Shown: one piece after another, positions 15,817-23,290 of the stretch | Numbering within the stretch: the stretch's first letter is position 1 | Layout of the letters: each line of letters starts with the position of its first letter | Assembly (NCBI GenBank): GCA_016784945.1 | Contig: JADHTP010000014.1 | Location: forward strand, 1 to 25,931 | Source: Deltaproteobacteria bacterium | GTDB taxonomy: Bacteria; Myxococcota_A; UBA9042; DTJE01 | Reading direction: 5' to 3' | DNA length: 25,931 bases | Program-made: the position numbers and the translations under genes | The notes under the pieces: generated by a model | What the model was told of the DNA's origin: nothing | The model's database searches: none | What the model saw: only the letters and a program-made list of their open reading frames with translations

Positions 15817-17894
15817 GTCAACCACCTTCATCCCGGGCCCTGCCCTTCCTGGTCCTTCTCCTGGCCTGCGGTGGCGGCCAGGGCGCGTCCGACACGGGGC
15901 CCGCGGGCAACGAGTGCATGGGGGACAAGGACTGCGACGACGGCCTGGACTGTACCCGGGACCTCTGCGTGGTCGGTGTGAACCAGGTCCGGTCCTGCTG
16001 GTACGAACCCCGGGACGATCTCTGTGCCGTGGGCGAAACCTGCCAGGACGCCGGTTCCGTCCTGCCCGGTTGCCGCCCCCTGGCCGAGATCCACTGCCTG
16101 GGCAAGGCCGAGGACGACGCCTGCGATCCCGCGGACCCCTGCGCCACCGGCGAAGGCCGGTGCCAGTCCGGTTTCTGCGAGTACCCCGTCCTGGAGTGCC
16201 CCCCTCTCGCCTGCAACGAGTCCCAGGGCTGTGACAGCCAATCCGGGACCTGCGACTACGAGGAACGGCTCGACGGTACGGCCTGCCACGAAGACGGAGA
16301 CCTGTGTCGACCGGGGATCTGCGAAACGGGCGCGTGCAAGGCCCACGACCTGGACTGCGACGACGGCGAGGTCTGCACCACCGATTCCTGCGACCCGGCC
16401 CAGGGGTGCCACCACGAACCGGAGACGGGCGGCCCCTGTGAAGACGGCGACATCTGCCTGGGCCCGGACACCTGCCACAAGGGCGTCTGCAAATCCGGGG
16501 CGCCCCTGTCCTGCCAGGACGGGGACCCCTGTACCGAGGATGCCTGCGATCCGGAGACAGGATGCGCCAACCCGCTCCTTGTCCCCTGTTGCGGCAACGG
16601 CATCCTGGAACAGGGGGAATCCTGCGATGAAGGTCCCGGGGGGACACAGGGATGTTCCCCGGACTGCGGGTTCCAGCCCATCACCCTGGCGTCCCCGCCC
16701 GACTCCGGCCGGTCCCCCACGGTGGCCTGGTCCGTCACCGGCGAACGGGGACTGGTGGCCTACGAGGTGATCCACCCCGACGGCAGCTTCAGCCTTGAAA
16801 CCCGGGCCGTGGATGGCCATGCCGAGACGGGAGCCCCCCTCACGCTGCTCGACGCCCCTGGTGAGGACGGCTTCCAGACCTTTGCCCCGGCTCTGGGCGC
16901 AGTGGACCCGGGCGGCGTGTTCCTGCTGGCCAGTTACGGCCCGGGGTCGGTGGACCTCCGCGTCCTCAACGGGGACGGGGCCGTGCAACTGGAAAAAACA
17001 GGGGCCTTCGACCTGGGCGACGCCATTCCCAGCGGCCGGATCCGGGTGGGTGCCCATCCTGATGTCTCCGCCGTGGCCTGGGAAACCCGGACCACATGCC
17101 CAGACCAGATGTCCATCTGGGAAGCCTGGGTGGCGCCGGTGGTGGCGGGCCCGGCCAGCCTCCTCACCGTGGCGCACACGCACATGGCCGGTGCCTGCGA
17201 ACCTAAGTCACGGGCCGTGCTCGGCAAGGCCTGCGCCGGAAACGAGGCCGTGATGGTGACCCTGGGCCAGCGGACGAGCACCATCACCCACCAGTCCAGC
17301 ATCGGCGTGGTCCCGGTCACGCCCACGGGCGTCGGGGACTATCAGGAACTGGCGTCCTTCGAGGGGGACCTGGTCCAGCCGCCGGCCTGCGTGGCCTCCC
17401 TGGACGGGGACCGATTCCTCCTGGTCTACATGATGCTGGTGACCTCCATGGGCTCGGAGGAACAGGCCGCGCTCCAGTTGTGGTCCCGGTTCGTGGACGC
17501 GACCGGCGTACCCGACAGCCCGCCCACCATCATCCAGTCAACCGCCATGGATCCCCAGGGGGGATACCAGGCATGTTTCCCCGGGTTCGCCACCCTGTCC
17601 CACCTGGGCAAGGACCAGTACATCATGGCCTGTCCCGTGGCCACCATGGACCTGGAGGGCGATGCCTCGGCCATGACCCTGAGCCGCTTCATACTCAACG
17701 ACCAGGGTCTCCTGGTGGAGGGCCCGGTCCCCTTCGAGGGTCAGTCCGCGCAGTTCGCCCTGGGCGTGGAGAGTGTTTCGGGACCGGGGGCATCGGCCCT
17801 GGTGGCCTGGCACGGCCGGCCCGACGTGGTGGACTTCGACCACTTCCTGCCGCCGCCCTACTGGGTCCGCATGACCTTCACCGGCAGTTTCTGA
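15804..17894 (+). CDS. Paralogous lipoprotein with CTDD-type repeats, one Myxococcus-type Cys repeat and a beta-rich body
   Basis: The GTG at 15804 (or 15807, or TTG at 15813) is chosen because MVPLSQPPSSRALPFLVLLLAC is a compact signal peptide with lipobox LLAC (Cys22). Any of these starts overlaps the upstream stop at 15816, pointing to translational coupling. The head (about 37-290) carries Cys units such as CDDGLDCTRDLC, CDDGEVCTTDSCDPAQGC and CQDGDPCTEDACDPETGC. It ends with CGNGILEQGESCDEGPGG...CSPDCG, which matches the Myxococcus cysteine-rich repeat (CGNG..E..E.CDdG...CS..C). The remaining 400 residues show regular beta-strand blocks (GLVAYEVIHPDGSF, GVFLLASYG, RFLLVYMML) and read as a propeller. 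It appears to be a paralogue of the preceding gene with a similar role. No catalytic motif is seen. Confidence 0.8.
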   Translation: MVPLSQPPSSRALPFLVLLLACGGGQGASDTGPAGNECMGDKDCDDGLDCTRDLCVVGVNQVRSCWYEPRDDLCAVGETCQDAGSVLPGCRPLAEIHCLGKAEDDACDPADPCATGEGRCQSGFCEYPVLECPPLACNESQGCDSQSGTCDYEERLDGTACHEDGDLCRPGICETGACKAHDLDCDDGEVCTTDSCDPAQGCHHEPETGGPCEDGDICLGPDTCHKGVCKSGAPLSCQDGDPCTEDACDPETGCANPLLVPCCGNGILEQGESCDEGPGGTQGCSPDCGFQPITLASPPDSGRSPTVAWSVTGERGLVAYEVIHPDGSFSLETRAVDGHAETGAPLTLLDAPGEDGFQTFAPALGAVDPGGVFLLASYGPGSVDLRVLNGDGAVQLEKTGAFDLGDAIPSGRIRVGAHPDVSAVAWETRTTCPDQMSIWEAWVAPVVAGPASLLTVAHTHMAGACEPKSRAVLGKACAGNEAVMVTLGQRTSTITHQSSIGVVPVTPTGVGDYQELASFEGDLVQPPACVASLDGDRFLLVYMMLVTSMGSEEQAALQLWSRFVDATGVPDSPPTIIQSTAMDPQGGYQACFPGFATLSHLGKDQYIMACPVATMDLEGDASAMTLSRFILNDQGLLVEGPVPFEGQSAQFALGVESVSGPGASALVAWHGRPDVVDFDHFLPPPYWVRMTFTGSF
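15915..16668 (+). repeat. Cys-rich repeat head of the second CTDD lipoprotein
   Basis: About five irregular C-D-x-G-x-x-C-T-type units followed by one CGNG/CDEG/CSPDC unit at 16590-16668. Spacing is less regular than in the neighbouring gene, suggesting an older or more diverged array. Confidence 0.65.
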
Positions 17895-17902
17895 GAAACG
17901 GT

Positions 17903-18006
17903 GGGCGACTCGGGTGAGTCGCCCCTACAAGGAATCTTCCACGTTTACGTTTGGGAGGCCACGGGAATCCTAGGGCTACGGGAAACTTAGGTTTCACCGG
18001 GCCCTA
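17903..18006. repeat. Two REP-like hairpins between the lipoprotein and hydrolase genes
   Basis: GGGCGACTC-GGGT-GAGTCGCCC (17903-17924) is a perfect 9-bp hairpin followed by CCTACAA. A second imperfect hairpin spans 17971-18006 (TAGGGC with GCCCTA outside, GAAAC-TTAG-GTTTC inside) and is also followed by CAAAA. Both 3' flanks contain CCCTACAA, so they may be diverged copies of one palindromic unit. The first may also end transcription of the lipoprotein genes. Confidence 0.5.
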
Positions 18007-18011
18007 CAAAA

Positions 18012-18053
18012 TTTTGACCAATCTCCACACACCTGTGACCATTGACCCATGAC
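18012..18053 (-). repeat. Degenerate 7-nt repeat array before the hydrolase gene
   Basis: Read on the minus strand from 18053 the sequence runs in 7-nt steps: GTCATGG, GTCAATG, GTCACAG, GTGTGTG, GAGATTG, GTCAAAA. The GTC phase is kept over six units. The last unit covers the start codon of the hydrolase. Confidence 0.55.
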
Positions 18054-18699
18054 CATCACCTACATCGGTCACGCCTGCTTCCTGGTGGAATCGGACGACG
18101 GGCTGCGCATCCTCCTTGACCCTTTCCAGCCCGGCGCCTTCGGGGGCCGAATCGGCATACTGCCCTTCAAGGAAAAGGTGGACGTGGTGGCCAGCACCCA
18201 CAGCCACGCGGATCACTACTGGATGGACCCGGCCTTCGGGGACCCGGAGGAAATCAAGGGCACGGGCAAGGCCGGGGGCATCGAGTTCATGGGCCTGGAA
18301 CTGCCCCACGGGTCCGAACCCGGCCACGCGGCCGGCACCGTCACGGGCCTGCGGTTCGAGGTGGACGGCATCACGATCTTCCATCCCGGGGACATCGGTC
18401 GCCATCCCACCCGGCCCGAGTCCGACTGGATCACGCCCCTGGACCTGCTGCTGGTTCCCGTGGGCGGCACCTTCACCATCGGCCCCGCCGAGGCACTGCG
18501 CACCATCCAGACCCTTAAACCGGCCGTGGCCGTGCCCATGCACTACCGCACGCCCAAGGTGGATATCCGCATCGGCCCTTTAGACGACTTCCTGCGCCTG
18601 GTCCCCAACCACGTGAGGGCGCCCCGGCAACCGGTCCACCTGGACAAGGACAAGCTGCCCGAGCCCACCCGCGTCCTTGTGATGGATCCCACGCACTAG
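18049..18699 (+). CDS. Metallo-beta-lactamase-fold hydrolase, UPF0173-like
   Basis: A short (216-residue) MBL-fold protein. MTITYIGHACFLVES is the typical first strand pair of this group. HSHADH (His51, His53, Asp55, His56) is the HxHxDH zinc motif, followed by a His in ELPHGS, the bridging Asp in FHPGDIG and the last His in PMHYRTP. Length and the TYIGHAC start match the UPF0173/YtkL-like family of metal-dependent hydrolases, whose physiological substrate is not established. No ribosome-binding site is obvious; the start codon lies in a 7-nt repeat array, which may have replaced the original upstream region. It is not linked by spacing to any neighbour. Confidence 0.85.
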   Translation: MTITYIGHACFLVESDDGLRILLDPFQPGAFGGRIGILPFKEKVDVVASTHSHADHYWMDPAFGDPEEIKGTGKAGGIEFMGLELPHGSEPGHAAGTVTGLRFEVDGITIFHPGDIGRHPTRPESDWITPLDLLLVPVGGTFTIGPAEALRTIQTLKPAVAVPMHYRTPKVDIRIGPLDDFLRLVPNHVRAPRQPVHLDKDKLPEPTRVLVMDPTH

Positions 18700-18720
18700 G
18701 CTTAGCGCCTATCGAAGGAA

Positions 18721-18748
18721 GTCGATAGTCAATAGTCCATGGTCAATA
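18721..18748 (+). repeat. Four 7-nt tandem units after the hydrolase gene
   Basis: GTCGATA, GTCAATA, GTCCATG and GTCAATA follow each other without gaps, then GTT. The units match those at 18012-18053 in the opposite orientation. Confidence 0.65.
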
Positions 18749-18780
18749 GTTGGGAAACAAGGGGGTAGGGCTTACCGCTT

Positions 18781-20094
18781 CTACGTGCGGGAGGCCTTCT
18801 TGAGCTTGTCGGATTTTTCGGTGGCGGGCTCGTCTTCGGGGGCCTGCCCGGGCAGGTAGAACTCCACTACGGTGCCCTCGCCTTTCGATGAACGGATCTC
18901 CAGGTCGCCCCCGTGGCGCCGCACCACGGCCTGGGCCACGGCCAGCCCCATGCCCACGTGGGGTCCCGGCGCCCGGGTGGTGAAGAACGGGTCCAGGGCA
19001 CGCAGCGCCACTTCCTCGTCCATGCCGATGCCGTTGTCCTGAACCGTCACCCGCACGCCGTCGTCCTTTTCAGTGGTGGTGATCTGCACCTTCCCTTCAC
19101 CATCGGCGCTGGTCACGGCGAACACCGCGTTTTCCACCAGCTGTCGCACCACGGAATCCAGGGCCTCGTTGGATCCGGGGACCATGGGGATGTCCTTCAG
19201 CCGGGCTTCTATCTTGACCCCCACGGGCAGCTCCTCGCCGATCTCTTTCACCACGATCCGCACCACGGCGTTCAGGTCCTGGGGTTCGGTGAACAGGGGG
19301 CCGTGCTCCACGAAGCTGGTGATGGCCTTGATGATGCCCTTGATCCGGTCCAGGCCCGTACGGATATCCGCCAGGACGGGGGTCACTTCCTTGCCGAACC
19401 GGTCCAGCTTGTTCCTCTTCAGGTACAGGGTGAGGTCGCTTCGGGCAGCCCCCTGCTTGAACTCGTTCAGGAACCCTTCCACCCGCCGAAACCAGTCCCT
19501 GAGGTGTCCGAACCCGCTGCCCACGAACCCCAGCGGGTTGTTGATCTCGTGGGCCAGTCCCGCGGACATGGTGGCCATGGACGCGAGCTTCTCGCTGGCC
19601 ACCAGTTTCTCCTGGGTGGAGGTCAGTTCGCGCATGGACGACTTGAGGTCCTCGTTGGCCTCCACGGCCTCGTCCGCCAGTCGCTTGATCCGTTCCTCGT
19701 CCAGGCGCGCCTTGGTGATGTCGGTGATGATGGCCACCACGGAATTCAGGCCCGGCACCGTGAACGACGCCTCGCGATAGACCCGCCGCCAGGGCACCGA
19801 CACCTCGTATTCCACTTCCCGGTGGCCCGCGTTCAGGCTGGCGGGGCAACCGCTTTCCTTGTGGTAGGGGAAGACGTCGCAACAGGACTTCCCGGGCATC
19901 TCCCGTACGTCCATCCCCACCATGCTGGCCAGCGCCGCGTTGACGCGCTTGAAGGTCCCGTCCATGTTCAGGATGGCGATGCCGTCCTCGATGGAGTCGA
20001 AGGTCGTCTCCCATTCCTTCTTGGCATGTTCCACCACCGCGAACAGCTTCGCGGCCTCCTCGAGGCTTTCGAACTGGTAATCTCCCCCGCCCAT
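18781..20094 (-). CDS. Soluble PAS-domain sensor histidine kinase
   Basis: The frame is open back to a TTG at 20148, but GGAG lies 6 nt before the ATG at 20094, which is preferred (20097 and 20115 are alternatives). No membrane segment is present, so it is cytoplasmic. A PAS domain (about 25-130) contains SIEDGIAILNMDG and a Cys cluster, GKSCCDVFPYHKESGCP. A short coiled coil leads to the H-box MSAGLAHEINNPL (phospho-acceptor His at about 182). The catalytic domain shows QLVENAVFA (N box), DNGIGM (G1), FFTTR (F) and GMGLAVAQ (G2). All catalytic boxes are intact. There is no receiver domain or response regulator nearby, so it is an orphan kinase. It is the last gene after pgi, the UPRT-like gene and hpt, about 67 nt from hpt. 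Confidence 0.85.
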   Translation of the reverse strand: MGGGDYQFESLEEAAKLFAVVEHAKKEWETTFDSIEDGIAILNMDGTFKRVNAALASMVGMDVREMPGKSCCDVFPYHKESGCPASLNAGHREVEYEVSVPWRRVYREASFTVPGLNSVVAIITDITKARLDEERIKRLADEAVEANEDLKSSMRELTSTQEKLVASEKLASMATMSAGLAHEINNPLGFVGSGFGHLRDWFRRVEGFLNEFKQGAARSDLTLYLKRNKLDRFGKEVTPVLADIRTGLDRIKGIIKAITSFVEHGPLFTEPQDLNAVVRIVVKEIGEELPVGVKIEARLKDIPMVPGSNEALDSVVRQLVENAVFAVTSADGEGKVQITTTEKDDGVRVTVQDNGIGMDEEVALRALDPFFTTRAPGPHVGMGLAVAQAVVRRHGGDLEIRSSKGEGTVVEFYLPGQAPEDEPATEKSDKLKKASRT

Positions 20095-20161
20095 CATCTT
20101 CTCCGACGGCTGCATCCTGATCTGAAACCGGATCCGCCCGCTGGTCAAGATCAGGTATTCG

Positions 20162-20689
20162 TCAGTCTTCCACGTAACCTATATAGGGAAGGTTCCGGAA
20201 TCGCTGTTCGTAGTCCAATCCGTAACCCACGACGAACCGGTTTTCGATGGTGAAGCCCACGTAATCCAGTTGCACGTCCTTCACCGTGTTGGACGGCTTG
20301 TGCAGCAGCGTGCAGATCCCCACGGACCGGGGCTTTCGCACCCGGAAGTGGTCCATGAGGAAGTCCAGCGTGAGCCCCGTGTCCACGATGTCTTCCACCA
20401 GCAGCACGTCCATGTCCTCCACGGGATGGGTGAGATCCTGGGTGATCTGGACCACTCCGCTGGACTCGGTGCGGTCCCCGTAGGACGACAGGCCCAGGAA
20501 CTCCATGGTCAGCGGCAGGTCCACGTGGCGGCACAGGTCGGCCATGAACAGGCACGACCCCTTCAGCACCCCCACCAGGACCAGGTCCCTTCCCCGGTAG
20601 TCCCGTGTGATCTCGACGCCCAGTTCCCGGACCCTTTCCTGAATGGCATCTTCGGTCACCAGGATCTTGAACCGATCGTCTCCGTTCAT
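20162..20689 (-). CDS. hpt: Hypoxanthine phosphoribosyltransferase
   Basis: It salvages hypoxanthine (and usually guanine) to IMP/GMP using PRPP in the cytoplasm. The ATG at 20689 has GGAGG about 5 nt upstream. The 175 residues are the normal bacterial size. LVGVLKGSCLFMADL contains the Lys-Gly pyrophosphate loop, SSYGDRTESSG the flexible loop, VLLVEDIVDTGLT the PRPP-binding motif with two acidic residues, and FVVGYGLDYEQRFRNLPYIG the C-terminal purine-binding region. It lies 19 nt after the UPRT-like gene on the same strand, grouping purine and pyrimidine base salvage. Confidence 0.93.
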   Translation of the reverse strand: MNGDDRFKILVTEDAIQERVRELGVEITRDYRGRDLVLVGVLKGSCLFMADLCRHVDLPLTMEFLGLSSYGDRTESSGVVQITQDLTHPVEDMDVLLVEDIVDTGLTLDFLMDHFRVRKPRSVGICTLLHKPSNTVKDVQLDYVGFTIENRFVVGYGLDYEQRFRNLPYIGYVED

Positions 20690-20708
20690 CCTTCCTCCGT
20701 CGCCGGCG

Positions 20709-21488
20709 TCAGGTCAGCGCGTTGTTCAGCACCTCGCCCAGGCCGCCCGCCCCGGGTACGATGTAGTCGTGGTCGTTGAGCCCCCGTTCCCGGGACCAGT
20801 CTTCGCCAGGGACCTTGGCCAGCACGTCGGGTGAGGACAGGCCACGGTCCACCCGGAAGGCATAGACCTGAACACCCGGCGCGTCCCGCTGGATCCGCCG
20901 GATGAATTCCGGTGTCACTATCAGGTTCAAGGTGACCAGGGCCGCGGGCCGGCCCTCGGTCCGATCGCCGTAAAAACTCAGAACCTCGCAGAGCGACGAT
21001 CCCGTGGCCCCCATGGGGTCAGGGAACAGGATGATCCGCCCGTCCACCGGCCCCCCGATCTTGGTACCGGATATGGCGGCCCCCGTCACCGTGCCGTCCT
21101 CGTCCACGGTGCGTTCCATCACGATGTGGTCCTGGCGCACCACGGCCGGGTCCAGGACCGTGGACAGCAGTTCGAAGCAGATCATGGAAGGCTTGATCCC
21201 GGCGCGGGCGATGTCCACGCTCACCACGCGGGCCGAGCGGTCCAGGAGATCGCCCCGGTATTCGGCCCCCATCCGCGTCTTGACCGATCGGACCTGGCGG
21301 GGGAACTCGTTGTTGAGCACAGCCCGCAGCAGACCATCGTACAACGACGTCAGGAGCCAGTTCAGCCGCGGCTGGACCGTCCCCGACATGGACAACTCCG
21401 CCAGCAACGTGTGCATGTACGGGTCATCCAGGATGTGGATGTTGTCACCATACCGGTGCTCTATTTCCCGGTAGCAGGTCCCAGCCAT
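20709..21488 (-). CDS. Uracil phosphoribosyltransferase-like protein
   Basis: Likely converts uracil plus PRPP to UMP. The ATG at 21488 has AGGAG 7 nt upstream and shares one base with the pgi stop (TGATG). SVDIARAGIKPS corresponds to the UPRT R-A-G loop, ILFPDPMGATGSS to the PRPP motif (usually DPMLATGGS), and GLNDHDYIVPGAGGLGEVLN to the C-terminal uracil-binding IVPGLGDAGDR region. At about 259 residues it is some 50 longer than typical Upp, and several motif positions differ (Pro before the first Asp of the PRPP motif, and GAGGLGE for GLGDAGD). It could be a true UPRT of a diverged branch or a related enzyme with another base; UPRT is the best guess. Confidence 0.75.
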   Translation of the reverse strand: MAGTCYREIEHRYGDNIHILDDPYMHTLLAELSMSGTVQPRLNWLLTSLYDGLLRAVLNNEFPRQVRSVKTRMGAEYRGDLLDRSARVVSVDIARAGIKPSMICFELLSTVLDPAVVRQDHIVMERTVDEDGTVTGAAISGTKIGGPVDGRIILFPDPMGATGSSLCEVLSFYGDRTEGRPAALVTLNLIVTPEFIRRIQRDAPGVQVYAFRVDRGLSSPDVLAKVPGEDWSRERGLNDHDYIVPGAGGLGEVLNNALT

Positions 21489-22846
21489 CACGACTCCTTT
21501 TCTTCCGTAAGCAGCGCCTGAGCCTGCCGCCGGTAGTCATCCATGCCCGGCCGTCCCAGCAGGCCGTGGGCGAACAGTTTTCCGGTCTCCACCCCCGGCT
21601 GGTCGAAGGGATTGATTTCCAGCAGGTAGCCGGCCAGCGCAGTCTCCACCTCGAAATGGGCGAACAGGGCGCCCAGGGACTCTTCGTCCAGCCGTGGGAC
21701 GTGAATCCTGGCCAGCGGTCTGCCCTCCTGGACCAGGGCGGCCATGGTCCCCTGTCCCAGGGCATCGAAGACCTGGCACAGGTCCTTTCCCGCGAACTCG
21801 CCCAGGGCCGGCTCCAGCGACGTGAAGTCGGGCACGGGCATGGCGGGCCAGGGCTCACCCACGGTCATGAAGGTCAGGCAATGCTCCCGGGGCCCTTCCA
21901 TGAACAGCTGCAGCAGGGAATGCTGGTCCGTGGAACCCAGGGCACGCAACGGCGTCTGTCCCACCCGTCCCGAGTCCCCCTTCTTACCCAGTGACTCGGC
22001 CCACAGCTGGCAGAACCAGTCCCCCAGGGAGGCCAGGCGGTCACAATAGGGCCAGAGCACCCGCACCGACACCCCCCGGCCCATGAGGTCGAAGTGATGC
22101 GCCGCGGAACGGATCGCCGGCTGGACCGCACGGTCGGGTCCCCGAATCCCGTCCACCACGCGCCGCGCCCCGGCCAGCAGTTTTTCCGTGTCGTGACCGG
22201 CCAGGGCCACGGGAAAAAGCCCCACCGGCGTCAGCACACTGAAACGTCCCCCCACGGCGGGCGGCACATCCAGTGTGGGGCAGCCCAGGGACGAGGACAC
22301 CTTCCTCATGGTCCCTTCCCCGGGACCGGTGGTCACCACCACGCCTCGGGCCAGGGCGTCGTCCCCACCCCGGGACCGGATGCGATCGGCGAAAAGGGCG
22401 AACTGGCTGAGGGTCTCAACCGTGCCGCCGGACTTGGTGACCACGTTCAGCAGGGTGTCCGCCGGGTCGAACCATGCCATGGCGTCGGCCACGGTGACGG
22501 GATCCACGTTGGACAGGACCCGGACCTCCCGCGCACCCGGCCCCCGCTGGAGGGGTTTCAGGGCCGAAAGCGCCGCTCGCGCACCCAGTCCCGATCCCCC
22601 GATGCCCAGGACCAGGACCTTCTTCATTTCCGGGGGAACCGCGCTCACCGCCGCCAGGACCTGATCGTGGGCCGCACCGTCGGCGGGCACCTCCAGGAAG
22701 GCCGCGGGGCCTTTGGCATCGTCCAGCAACCGCTCCAGGGCATTCCAGACCCGGGCCCATTCCGGGGGTCCGCCGGAATCCACCAATGTGACGAGGGTGA
22801 AAGGGAATGGTGGGGTCGATCCGCGGGAAGGCTCGTTTTCGCTCAT
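21488..22846 (-). CDS. pgi: Glucose-6-phosphate isomerase, short (about 450-residue) type
   Basis: Interconverts glucose-6-phosphate and fructose-6-phosphate. Landmarks in order: VLVLGIGGSGLGARA, VVTKSGGTVET for the phosphate, the first family signature PAVGGRFSVLTPVG, AESLGKK with the catalytic Glu, GSTDQHS with the catalytic His, and INPFDQPGVETGK with the catalytic Lys. All catalytic residues are present. At 452 residues it matches the shorter Bacillus-type enzyme rather than the 550-residue E. coli type. The ATG at 22846 lacks a strong Shine-Dalgarno sequence. It is the first gene of the minus-strand group with the UPRT-like gene, hpt and the kinase, divergent from the HU/IHF gene. Confidence 0.93.
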   Translation of the reverse strand: MSENEPSRGSTPPFPFTLVTLVDSGGPPEWARVWNALERLLDDAKGPAAFLEVPADGAAHDQVLAAVSAVPPEMKKVLVLGIGGSGLGARAALSALKPLQRGPGAREVRVLSNVDPVTVADAMAWFDPADTLLNVVTKSGGTVETLSQFALFADRIRSRGGDDALARGVVVTTGPGEGTMRKVSSSLGCPTLDVPPAVGGRFSVLTPVGLFPVALAGHDTEKLLAGARRVVDGIRGPDRAVQPAIRSAAHHFDLMGRGVSVRVLWPYCDRLASLGDWFCQLWAESLGKKGDSGRVGQTPLRALGSTDQHSLLQLFMEGPREHCLTFMTVGEPWPAMPVPDFTSLEPALGEFAGKDLCQVFDALGQGTMAALVQEGRPLARIHVPRLDEESLGALFAHFEVETALAGYLLEINPFDQPGVETGKLFAHGLLGRPGMDDYRRQAQALLTEEKES

Positions 22847-22905
22847 TCGACCGTCCGAGTTTCCTCTTCCGGAACGGTGTAACAGACCGAAAATAAAAAT
22901 TCAAC

Positions 22906-22933
22906 TTGACCCTAGGTACGGTTTGGATATCAT
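22906..22933 (+). promoter_or_regulatory. Sigma70-like promoter of the HU/IHF gene
   Basis: TTGACC (22906-22911) and TATCAT (22928-22933), 5 of 6 each, with a 16-nt spacer. An A/T-rich stretch (AAAATAAAAATT) just upstream could act as an UP element. The leader is about 28 nt. Confidence 0.6.
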
Positions 22934-22967
22934 CTAGCGCTGTTGACGGTTTTTGGAGGATCTGGAA

Positions 22968-23249
22968 ATGACCAAGTCAGAACTCATCGAAGCGGTTGCC
23001 AAGCAGAGTGAGATCACCCTGGATCGCGCGGCAATCGTGGTGAATGCCGTATTCGAGCAGATGGTCGACGCCATGAAGCGTGGCGAGCGGATCGAAATAC
23101 GGAACTTCGGAAACTTCACCGTCAAGCGTTATGACGGCTACATCGGCCGCAATCCCAAGAGCGGCGAGAAGGTCCAGGTGCCCCCGAAGCGCCTCCCCTT
23201 CTTCAAATCCGGACTGGGCCTGAAGGAAATGATCAACGGCAAGCGCTGA
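22968..23249 (+). CDS. HU/IHF-family DNA-binding protein
   Basis: A small nucleoid protein that bends DNA as a dimer. The ATG at 22968 has GGAGGA 7 nt upstream; an in-frame ATG at 22953 overlaps that site and is rejected. The 93 residues start with MTKSELIEAVA, as IHF-beta does, then GERIEIRNFGNFTVK and the DNA-binding arm GRNPKSGEKVQVPPKR with its intercalating Pro region, ending in FFKSGLGLKEMING. Length and sequence do not separate IHF-beta from HU, so no gene symbol is given. It has its own promoter and no cotranscribed neighbour. Confidence 0.92.
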   Translation: MTKSELIEAVAKQSEITLDRAAIVVNAVFEQMVDAMKRGERIEIRNFGNFTVKRYDGYIGRNPKSGEKVQVPPKRLPFFKSGLGLKEMINGKR

Positions 23250-23290
23250 GACCCCTGCCCGACCACGCCACCCCTGCCTATGAGTCCCGA

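Noticed and set aside
23250..23290. Terminator between the convergent HU/IHF and SDR genes
   Set aside because: No stable hairpin or T-run can be found in the 41 nt.
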